A stretch of 15,367 bases of DNA, from assembly GCA_944342125.1 (NCBI GenBank), contig CALVMF010000019.1, positions 1-15,367 of the forward strand. Direction: 5' to 3'. The notes under the pieces were generated by a model. The model ran no database searches. It was given only the letters and a program-made list of their open reading frames with translations, and was not told where the DNA came from. The stretch comes from an uncultured Bacilli bacterium (GTDB taxonomy: Bacteria; Bacillota_I; Bacilli_A; RFN20; CAG-826). How positions within the stretch are numbered: the first letter of the stretch is position 1; the number at the start of each line of letters is the position of its first letter. Positions 7,685 through 12,460 of the stretch are shown piece by piece. Position numbers and translations under genes: made by a program.

Positions 7685-7727
7685 TAATAATTGTCAACAT
7701 GTCAGTTATTTATAAATTTCTTTGTTT

Positions 7728-7756
7728 TTGGTGAAAATCTACGATTTTGGTATTAA
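7728..7756 (+). promoter_or_regulatory. Candidate promoter of yebC
   Basis: TTGGTG (7728-7733) and TATTAA (7751-7756) are 17 bases apart. The start site would fall at about 7763, within the left arm of the hairpin at 7761-7787. Both boxes are imperfect, so this is one reasonable reading rather than a certain promoter. Confidence 0.35.
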
Positions 7757-7760
7757 TTTT

Positions 7761-7787
7761 AACGGCTAAAAACTTTATTTAGCCGTT
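7761..7787. promoter_or_regulatory. 10-bp hairpin in the yebC leader region
   Basis: AACGGCTAAA (7761-7770) and TTTAGCCGTT (7778-7787) form a perfect 10-bp stem with a 7-base loop. No T-run follows it in either direction, so it is a poor intrinsic terminator. It may be a 5' stabilising hairpin or a regulator-binding palindrome in the yebC leader, 46 bases before the ATG. Confidence 0.6.
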
Positions 7788-7832
7788 TATTAGTAGTAAA
7801 ATTTTGTTCAGTTAAAGGAGATATTAAAAGAT

Positions 7833-8537
7833 ATGGGAAGACACTTTGAAGTCAGAGCTGCATCAATGGCAGCAACAGCTAAAAAGAAGAGCGCAATTTA
7901 TATGCGTGCTTCAAAAGAAATTTATATGGCGGCTAAAAGAGGTGTCCCTGATCCTAATTCAAACCTTGCTTTAAGAGCTGCAATCGATAAATACAGAAAG
8001 CAATGTCCAAAAGATGTCATTGATAGAGCAATCAAAAAGGCACAAGGTGGAGAAGCTACAAACTATATTGAAGGAAGATATGAAGCTTATGGACCAGCAG
8101 GCAGCTATTTAATTATCGATACATTAAGCGATAATTCTAATAGAGCTTTAGTTAATGTTAGAACAATCATAACTAGAAAAGGCGGGCATCTTGGAGACGT
8201 TTCATATAACTTCGAACAAGTTGGAATCTTAGATTTTAAATACGATGGAAGCGAAGAAAGTTTAGAAGAAATGCTTGTTTTTGGTGATGTCGATGTTCGT
8301 GAAATTTCTCTAGAAGATGGAATTGCTGAAGTTGTTGTTGAACCATCTGCATTTGAAAAAGCAAAAGAAGTTCTCGCTCAAAATGGCATTAATGATTTTG
8401 AATACGCTCAGGTTACGATGAGAGCAAATGATGAAATTACTCTTGAAGGAGAAGATCTAACTAAATTTAAGGAACTACTCGATATGTTAGATGATTGTGA
8501 AGACGTTCAAAACGTTTATCACAATGTTGATTTATAA
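7833..8537 (+). CDS. yebC: YebC/TACO1 family protein
   Basis: This 234-residue cytoplasmic member of the YebC family was long annotated as a transcriptional regulator. Family members have since been linked to relieving ribosome stalling and mitochondrial translation (TACO1). The N-terminus (HFEVRAASMAATAKKKSAIY), the GVPDPNSNLALRAAI segment, PKDVIDRAIKKA and YEAYGPAGSYLIIDTLSDNSNR are all diagnostic, and the three-domain length is normal. The sequence is closer to the YeeN-type subgroup than to E. coli YebC, judged by eye. AAAGGAG lies 12 bases before the ATG, a rather long spacing, but homology fixes this start. A DUF2188 gene follows after 30 bases. Confidence 0.9.
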   Translation: MGRHFEVRAASMAATAKKKSAIYMRASKEIYMAAKRGVPDPNSNLALRAAIDKYRKQCPKDVIDRAIKKAQGGEATNYIEGRYEAYGPAGSYLIIDTLSDNSNRALVNVRTIITRKGGHLGDVSYNFEQVGILDFKYDGSEESLEEMLVFGDVDVREISLEDGIAEVVVEPSAFEKAKEVLAQNGINDFEYAQVTMRANDEITLEGEDLTKFKELLDMLDDCEDVQNVYHNVDL

Positions 8538-8567
8538 TAAAGATAGTTAAAATTGGAGGTACTTCTT

Positions 8568-8792
8568 ATGGCAGCAGTAAACCCAGCTGAAAAAGCCACT
8601 CAAAAGAAAGTATACCACCTTAAAAAAGTAGACGGAGAGTGGCAAGTCATCTTGCGTGAAGGTGAAAAAGTTATTAAAAAGTTCAGAACCAAGGAAGAAG
8701 CGCTCGCTTATAGCGAAGCTCTTGCTGAAAGACAAGGTGGAACTTTATTAGTTCACGCATCTAAAGGCAAAAACAAGGGTCGTTTTCAATAA
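8568..8792 (+). CDS. DUF2188 domain protein
   Basis: This small 74-residue protein fits the DUF2188 pattern: a YHLKKVDGEWQV strand pair, an FRTKEEALAYSEALAERQGG helix and a final LLVHASKGK strand. The family is widespread and its role unknown; the fold suggests a compact nucleic-acid- or protein-binding module. The C-terminus is Lys/Arg rich. The ATG at 8568 is preferred over one at 8553 because GGAGG sits eight bases upstream, within the extra stretch. It follows yebC by 30 bases and shares its transcript, probably ending at the hairpin at 8815-8848. Confidence 0.82.
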   Translation: MAAVNPAEKATQKKVYHLKKVDGEWQVILREGEKVIKKFRTKEEALAYSEALAERQGGTLLVHASKGKNKGRFQ

Positions 8793-8814
8793 GAATTAAC
8801 TATTGAAACCCTGT

Positions 8815-8848
8815 TTGTCTCTTACCTTATTTAATTAAGACAATTTTT
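8815..8848 (+). terminator. Candidate terminator after yebC-DUF2188
   Basis: TTGTCT (8815-8820) pairs with AGACAA (8838-8843) and is followed immediately by TTTTT (8844-8848). The loop is long (17 bases) but contains further possible TTA/TAA pairing. It ends just before the ribosome binding site of the next gene. Confidence 0.5.
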
Positions 8849-8872
8849 AAATACGAAAAAAGGAGTAAATTT

Positions 8873-9295
8873 ATGTTAATTGATACTATTAAAAAAGAAA
8901 ATTTACTAGCACTTAAAAATCATGATGAGGTATTAAGAGCTGTTTTTAGTATTTTAGTAACTAAATATATGACTGAAGGATATGAAGCAAAAGCTAAAGG
9001 CAAAGAAATGAGCGATTTAGATATGATTCGTATCATTCAAAAGACATTAAAAGAGCTTGAAGAAGAAAAAGCAAGCTATCAAAAAGGAGCTAGAGAAGAC
9101 AAAGTTAATGAAATTGATAAACAAATTAACGCAATTTCAGTCTATCTTCCTAAGCTTATGAGCGAAGAAGAGATCAAAAATGTAATTCTTAGCCTTGAAG
9201 ATAAGTCTGTTCCTTCTGTTATGAAGCATTTTAAGATGAATTACGCTGGAAAATGCGACATGGGGCTTGTAAATAAAGTGTTAAAAAGTTTATAA
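8873..9295 (+). CDS. yqeY: GatB/YqeY domain protein
   Basis: This 140-residue stand-alone YqeY-type protein is related to the C-terminal tRNA-binding tail of the GatB amidotransferase subunit. The helical layout is typical: an N-terminal helix running to LRAVFSILVTKYMTEGYEAK, a DLDMIRIIQKTLKELEEEKASYQKGAREDK stretch, the YLPKLMSEEEI motif and a C-terminal GKCDMGLVNKVLK. The exact cellular role of the family is uncertain, although a link to tRNA handling is often proposed. The ATG at 8873 follows AAAGGAG. Directly after its stop come a long palindrome and the tRNA-Trp gene, and a consensus TATAAT overlaps its TAA stop. Confidence 0.88.
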   Translation: MLIDTIKKENLLALKNHDEVLRAVFSILVTKYMTEGYEAKAKGKEMSDLDMIRIIQKTLKELEEEKASYQKGAREDKVNEIDKQINAISVYLPKLMSEEEIKNVILSLEDKSVPSVMKHFKMNYAGKCDMGLVNKVLKSL

Positions 9296-9296
9296 T
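9267..9296 (+). promoter_or_regulatory. Candidate tRNA-Trp promoter inside the end of yqeY
   Basis: TTGTAA (9267-9272) and a perfect TATAAT (9291-9296) are 18 bases apart. The -10 box overlaps the yqeY stop codon. Initiation at about 9303 would give the tRNA a short leader starting inside the following palindrome. Confidence 0.45.
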
Positions 9297-9323
9297 CATT
9301 AAGCCTTTTTAAAAGGCTTAATG
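9297..9323 (+). terminator. 27-base perfect palindrome after yqeY
   Basis: Two 13-base arms, CATTAAGCCTTTT and AAAAGGCTTAATG, flank a single T. Folded as RNA it makes a strong hairpin with U-rich apical bases. No T-run follows, so it may be a processing or 3'-protecting structure rather than a classic intrinsic terminator. Confidence 0.55.
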
Positions 9324-9329
9324 AACTTT

Positions 9330-9403
9330 GGGAGTCTGGTTCAATGGTAGAACAGCGGTCTCCAAAACCGTTGATAAGGGTTCGATTCCTTTGACTCCCG
9401 CCA
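9330..9403 (+). tRNA. trnW: tRNA-Trp (anticodon CCA)
   Basis: The 74-base gene includes an encoded CCA end. The acceptor stem is GGGAGTC/GACTCCC with discriminator G. The D-arm stem is GTTC/GAAC, the anticodon stem GCGGT/ACCGT with loop CTCCAAA, and the T-arm AAGGG-TTCGATT-CCTTT. The anticodon CCA is at 9362-9364 and reads UGG only, supporting standard code use. An intrinsic terminator follows at 9456-9480. The gene marks the change from housekeeping genes to accessory DNA. Confidence 0.96.
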
Positions 9404-9418
9404 TCTTATAACTAACAT

Positions 9419-9443
9419 TTTGATACAAACTAAGGGTATCAAA
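9419..9443. repeat. 8-bp inverted repeat TTTGATAC/GTATCAAA
   Basis: TTTGATAC (9419-9426) and GTATCAAA (9436-9443) are separated by nine bases. No T-run follows. The right arm reads AGGGTATC, whose complement GATACCCT is also found in the nearby 19-bp repeats. It may be a tRNA 3'-trailer structure or a protein-binding site. Confidence 0.5.
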
Positions 9444-9455
9444 GTGAACGATATT

Positions 9456-9480
9456 TGCTCGAGAAATCGGGCATTTTTTT
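9456..9480 (+). terminator. Intrinsic terminator of tRNA-Trp
   Basis: TGCTCGA (9456-9462) pairs with TCGGGCA (9467-9473, one G-U pair) around a GAAA tetraloop and is followed by seven Ts (9474-9480). This is a textbook intrinsic terminator 52 bases after the tRNA. Confidence 0.88.
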
Positions 9481-9490
9481 ATTTTTGGCA

Positions 9491-9503
9491 TTTTGCTAGT
9501 AGA
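9491..9503 (-). repeat. Inverted copy of the repeat core
   Basis: On the minus strand these 13 bases read TCTACTAGCAAAA. This matches the start of the downstream repeat units (TCTACTAGAAAAA) at 12 of 13 positions, in the opposite orientation. Confidence 0.6.
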
Positions 9504-9543
9504 TAATTTTAGGTTAGAACTGACGAATTTTAAAATTTGCGTT

Positions 9544-9619
9544 CTACTAGAAAAAAGAAACCCTACTAGAAAAACGTATCTCTACTAGAAAAACGATACC
9601 CTACTAGAGAAATGATACC
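9544..9619 (+). repeat. Four tandem 19-bp direct repeats
   Basis: Units begin at 9544, 9563, 9582 and 9601 with an exact 19-base period. Each starts CTACTAGA, continues with an A-rich stretch and ends near GATACC. The clearest consensus is CTACTAGAAAAACGATACC. Unit 1 diverges in its second half and a decayed fifth unit may start at 9620. The array ends 44 bases before the Xre promoter. The regular period suggests repeated protein-binding sites or iterons. There are no unique spacers, so it is not a CRISPR array. Confidence 0.9.
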
Positions 9620-9663
9620 CCTATGTTTTTTGATAAAAATCTTATAAAAGTCTTATTAAATTA

Positions 9664-9692
9664 TCGAAATTTTACCAATTTTGTGTTAAAAT
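9664..9692 (+). promoter_or_regulatory. Promoter of the Xre/restriction-modification operon
   Basis: TCGAAA (9664-9669) and TAAAAT (9687-9692) are 17 bases apart, and an extended -10 TG lies one base upstream of the -10 box. ATTTTA (9669-9674) and TAAAAT form an inverted repeat around it, and a TCTTAT direct repeat one helical turn apart (9640, 9651) precedes it; these are possible operator elements. Confidence 0.55.
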
Positions 9693-9718
9693 AGCGTTAA
9701 AGATTTTGAGGTGAACCC

Positions 9719-9913
9719 ATGTTTGATTACGCAAGAAAGATTAGAGAATATCGAGAAAGAAAATTCATATCACAGCAAGAATTAGCTAAGATATTAGGTG
9801 TTAGTAATGTAACCGTCTGTCGATGGGAGACAGGTAGATATGAACCAGACATGGAAACCAAGAAAAAGTTAGTCGCTCTCTTTAATGAGATAGGCATGAA
9901 ATTAGATGATTAA
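9719..9913 (+). CDS. Small Xre-family HTH regulator, possible controller of the restriction-modification operon
   Basis: This 64-residue single-domain DNA-binding protein carries a classic helix-turn-helix at about residues 18-46: the first helix SQQELAKILGV, the turn with SNVTV, and the recognition helix up to RWETGRYEPD. The length is in the range of C (controller) proteins of type II restriction-modification systems and of phage-type repressors. The strong GAGGTG (9708-9713) lies five bases before the ATG. It sits first in the operon, 17 bases before the endonuclease gene. By position it would regulate its own promoter and set the order of methylase and nuclease expression, but this is inference. 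It could alternatively bind the 19-bp repeats upstream. Confidence 0.85.
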   Translation: MFDYARKIREYRERKFISQQELAKILGVSNVTVCRWETGRYEPDMETKKKLVALFNEIGMKLDD

Positions 9914-9930
9914 CGAATGAGGGGAAGAGA

Positions 9931-10764
9931 ATGGCAAAAAAGAATCAATCGAGGAGATTAACTGAACAACATAAACATTCTCACGGAGTAATTGGCATTT
10001 TCGGTGAGGAGGCACAAATTCACGATAAAGAAGTTTCTGACAATCAGTATGGTGTTAAGTCATTATTGGAGCAAGAGTATCCAATGCTTACTTTTCGCTA
10101 TAGACCAGAAATCTCAAAAAAAGAAATTAATGAAGCACTAAGAAAAATCGATCCATCTTTAGGACAAACATTGTTTGTTCAAAATGCAAATATAAAGCCG
10201 GATGGAGGTTTAATCGAAGTTTTAGACGATTATGGAAATTGGAGAGTTATTTTAGTTTCAGAAGCGAAACATCAAGGAAAAGATATTGAAAATATAAGGA
10301 AAGGCATATTAGTAGGCAAAAATAATGACCAAGATTTAATGGTTGCGGGGAATGCTATTGAACGTTCTCATAAGAATATCTCAGAAATAGCGAATTTTAT
10401 GCTTAATGAAGCTCATTTTCCTTATGTCTTGTTTTTGGAAGGTTCTAATTTTTTAACTCACGATGTGACAATAGAAAGACCAGATGGGCGAAAGATTACA
10501 TTAACATACAATAATGGTGCTTTGAATCGACTAGATAGGCTTACAGCCGCTAATTATGGCATGCCACTTAATACTAACCTTTGCAAAAATAAGTATGTTC
10601 TGTGCAATGGCAGAACGATAATGCTTCAGGCAACTTCGATTTATACACAGGCTAATGGAGAACGATGGGATAAAGACGAAATGGTACGTGTAATGCTTGA
10701 TATTTCGAGAACATCGTTAAATATGTTAGGTAAAGATTTATTCAAACAACTTACAAAAAAATAG
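9931..10764 (+). CDS. Type II restriction endonuclease, EcoRI homologue
   Basis: The 277-residue protein has the same length as R.EcoRI, and as far as I can recall that sequence the two align end to end without gaps at high identity. R.EcoRI is a dimeric Mg-dependent nuclease that cuts G^AATTC. The catalytic residues fall at the same numbers: Asp91 (in IKPDGG), Glu111 and Lys113 (in SEAKHQGKD). DNA-contacting positions Asn141, Ala142, Glu144 and Arg145 (GNAIERSHKN) and Arg200 and Arg203 (NRLDRLTAANYG) are kept. Two positions differ that matter in EcoRI: residue 138 is Val (Ala in EcoRI) and 192 is Thr (Glu in EcoRI). GAGGGGAAGA precedes the ATG. The methylase gene follows after 11 bases. GAATTC recognition is a strong prediction but not proven by sequence alone. 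Confidence 0.95.
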   Translation: MAKKNQSRRLTEQHKHSHGVIGIFGEEAQIHDKEVSDNQYGVKSLLEQEYPMLTFRYRPEISKKEINEALRKIDPSLGQTLFVQNANIKPDGGLIEVLDDYGNWRVILVSEAKHQGKDIENIRKGILVGKNNDQDLMVAGNAIERSHKNISEIANFMLNEAHFPYVLFLEGSNFLTHDVTIERPDGRKITLTYNNGALNRLDRLTAANYGMPLNTNLCKNKYVLCNGRTIMLQATSIYTQANGERWDKDEMVRVMLDISRTSLNMLGKDLFKQLTKK

Positions 10765-10775
10765 AGGTTTTACTA

Positions 10776-11747
10776 ATGGCAATTCATAATAAATCACACA
10801 GAAACTCAGCTCTGAGATCAATTCTTCATAGCAATAAAGAAAATTTAAAAAACAAAAGCAGCATAGATTTTAAAAAGCCTGATAAATCTTTTATTTTGTT
10901 GAAAATTGACGACTGTGTTAAACAATTAAAACAATTACCAGACGAATCGGTTCAACTTATTTTAATTGATCCGCCATATAATTTGGATTTAGCTAATTGG
11001 GATAATTATGGTAATTATATGGAATGGGCAAAGACATGGTTAGATGAGGCCTATAGAGTTTTAACTAAAAGTGGTAATCTTGTTATATTTGGCGGAACTC
11101 AATTTAGAGACGAAAGGTCTGGAGATTTAACTGAAATCATTTATCATTGTCGTCATTTCACTAAATGGAAATTAGTAAATACGATTGTCTGGTACTATAA
11201 AAATGGTATGTCTGCACACCGATATTTTGCAAACAGGCATGAAGAAGCTATATGGTTAGTGAAAACTGATAAATATTATTTTGATTTAGATTCTGTTAGA
11301 GTTCAGTATTCCCCAGAGGAATTAGAAAAAGCATTAAGAGATCCACGATTAGTTCCCGAGAATGTAAAAAAAGGAAAAAACCCTACGAATGTATGGGAAA
11401 TAGGAAGGCTTAACGGAAATTCACTGGAACGCGTCGGTCACCCTACACAAAAACCTCTTGAAATTATTCGAAGGTTTGTCCGTTCGCTTTCATATCCGGG
11501 CTCTATAGTTTTAGATTTTTTTGCTGGAAGTGGAACTACTGGTAGAGTTTGCATAGAGGAAGGTCGCCATGCAATTTTAGTTGATAATGACGAGAATACA
11601 TCTTCATATTTTAATAAACATTTGGAAAATATGCAGAAGATAAATTCCGATAAAAAGTTTAATTTTGTAATCGTAGATAATATAGAAGATTTCTTAAATT
11701 CTTTAAGTTCAATAGATAGTTTTAATGAAGCAGAGGAAAATAAATAA
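10776..11747 (+). CDS. Beta-class adenine-N6 DNA methyltransferase, M.RsrI type
   Basis: This 323-residue methylase would protect GAATTC sites by methylating an adenine. The motif order marks it as beta class: catalytic DPPY at residues 65-68 comes first, and the AdoMet-binding DFFAGSGTT (247-255) comes near the C-terminus, preceded by HPTQKP (222-227). Segments FANRHEEAIW, NPTNVWEIGRLNGNSLERVGHPTQKP and VIFGGTQF closely resemble M.RsrI, the GAATTC methylase of Rhodobacter sphaeroides as I recall it. M.EcoRI is different, with an NPPF motif and another layout. The gene starts 11 bases after the nuclease stop, with AGAGGT as ribosome binding site. The same order, nuclease then methylase, occurs in the EcoRI system. 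An ATG directly abuts its stop. Confidence 0.94.
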   Translation: MAIHNKSHRNSALRSILHSNKENLKNKSSIDFKKPDKSFILLKIDDCVKQLKQLPDESVQLILIDPPYNLDLANWDNYGNYMEWAKTWLDEAYRVLTKSGNLVIFGGTQFRDERSGDLTEIIYHCRHFTKWKLVNTIVWYYKNGMSAHRYFANRHEEAIWLVKTDKYYFDLDSVRVQYSPEELEKALRDPRLVPENVKKGKNPTNVWEIGRLNGNSLERVGHPTQKPLEIIRRFVRSLSYPGSIVLDFFAGSGTTGRVCIEEGRHAILVDNDENTSSYFNKHLENMQKINSDKKFNFVIVDNIEDFLNSLSSIDSFNEAEENK

Positions 11748-11816
11748 ATGGATACTAAATCACAAGGCGTAATCTACATACTTACCAACCCATCGTTTCT
11801 TGATTGTGTGAAATAA
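11748..11816 (+). pseudogene. Remnant 5' end of a GIY-YIG nuclease gene
   Basis: The ATG follows the methylase stop without a gap and opens 22 codons ending in TAA. The peptide contains GVIYILTNPSF, which looks like the conserved start of T5orf172/MUG113-type GIY-YIG nucleases, where it is usually followed by a few residues, then VKIGYA. Here the likeness stops after VK and runs directly into the ribosome binding site of the next gene. This suggests a deletion that removed the catalytic rest of the gene. It could still be translated as a short peptide. Confidence 0.6.
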
Positions 11817-11827
11817 AAGGAGGACTT

Positions 11828-12412
11828 ATGAGTTGGGATAAAACTTACAAAAAGGAAATATGCCCATGTGGCAAAGGGGCACTAGTTCAAGAAGTGCGAG
11901 AAGACGATTGGAATCGCGTTGAATTCGGGAACCCATACATAGAGTGTGAGGAATGCAAAACCAAATACAAAATTATCGAAAGGCACTTTTTTCAGCCTCC
12001 TTGGAAAGGCGATGGTATTTGCTACTATCTTGTCCCAATTGATTTAGTTGATGATGCAGTATATGAAAACAAATATACTAATATTGACGAGTACAAACTG
12101 GCACAAGAGGACTTTTCTAAGTGCTTGAAATGCGTCTATTCCTTAAATGTTTTAAACGAAGCTCTTTCAGAATTAAAAAAGATATCAAATTGCTCTTCAG
12201 CAAAAGGTTTTGCTCGTGAAATAATAAAGTTAAGAAAAAGATATTTGCATTCATGTAGGTTAAAGGAATTAACTCAAGAAATAATTAAGGCTATAAATAC
12301 CTATGATGAAGGTCCTAATTTCGAGTTAATTCGCGCTGAAGATGAAAGAAATTCCGAAAAAAGAGCAGCATTTTGGGAAAAAGTAAAGGCTGTTGGCCGA
12401 GAGATATTTTAG
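11828..12412 (+). CDS. Zinc-ribbon protein of unknown function in the restriction operon
   Basis: This 194-residue soluble protein has an N-terminal CPC (Cys12, Cys14) and a CEEC (Cys40, Cys43) that would form a four-cysteine zinc ribbon. It is followed by a mostly helical, charged C-terminal half with several further cysteines (CLKC near 101-104, and later). No catalytic motif or known family is recognised. The ATG at 11828 follows a near-perfect AAGGAGG at four bases spacing; a longer reading from a TTG at 11804 would overlap the nuclease remnant and skip this signal. It lies in the same direction as the methylase, 80 bases on, and is closed by a terminator at 12428-12460. A role in restriction or other defence is suggested only by position. 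The ribbon hints at nucleic-acid binding. Confidence 0.75.
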   Translation: MSWDKTYKKEICPCGKGALVQEVREDDWNRVEFGNPYIECEECKTKYKIIERHFFQPPWKGDGICYYLVPIDLVDDAVYENKYTNIDEYKLAQEDFSKCLKCVYSLNVLNEALSELKKISNCSSAKGFAREIIKLRKRYLHSCRLKELTQEIIKAINTYDEGPNFELIRAEDERNSEKRAAFWEKVKAVGREIF

Positions 12413-12427
12413 CGATTGTTCACCTAT

Positions 12428-12460
12428 TAGATCTGTCTAAATGGCAGGTCTATTTTATTT
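12428..12460 (+). terminator. Terminator of the restriction-modification operon
   Basis: TAGATCTG (12428-12435) pairs with CAGGTCTA (12445-12452, one G-U pair) around a nine-base loop and is followed by TTTTATTT (12453-12460). It lies in the 42-base gap between convergent genes and slightly overlaps the end of the helicase gene. No T-run supports termination from the other side. Confidence 0.65.

Larger units (their letters stand above)
9404..9718. other. 315-base non-coding stretch between tRNA-Trp and the restriction operon
   Basis: No convincing gene lies here. From left to right it holds an 8-bp inverted repeat (9419-9443), the tRNA terminator (9456-9480), an inverted copy of the repeat core (9491-9503), a 12-base AT palindrome (AATTTTAAAATT, near 9527-9538), four 19-bp direct repeats (9544-9619), a TCTTAT direct repeat spaced 11 bases (9640 and 9651), and the promoter of the Xre gene (9664-9692). 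No integrase gene or duplicated tRNA end is seen. Confidence 0.8.

Noticed and set aside
7182..7715. Plus-strand open frames inside and just past the DUF3737 gene
   Set aside because: They are antisense to a well-recognised family protein, have no ribosome binding sites and encode no recognisable domain.
9544..9619. The repeat array as a CRISPR array
   Set aside because: Units are contiguous 19-bp direct repeats without unique spacers, and no cas genes are present.
9404..9718. Attachment-site duplication of the tRNA-Trp 3' end
   Set aside because: I found no second copy of the tRNA 3' sequence in the window and no integrase gene, so an att site cannot be supported.
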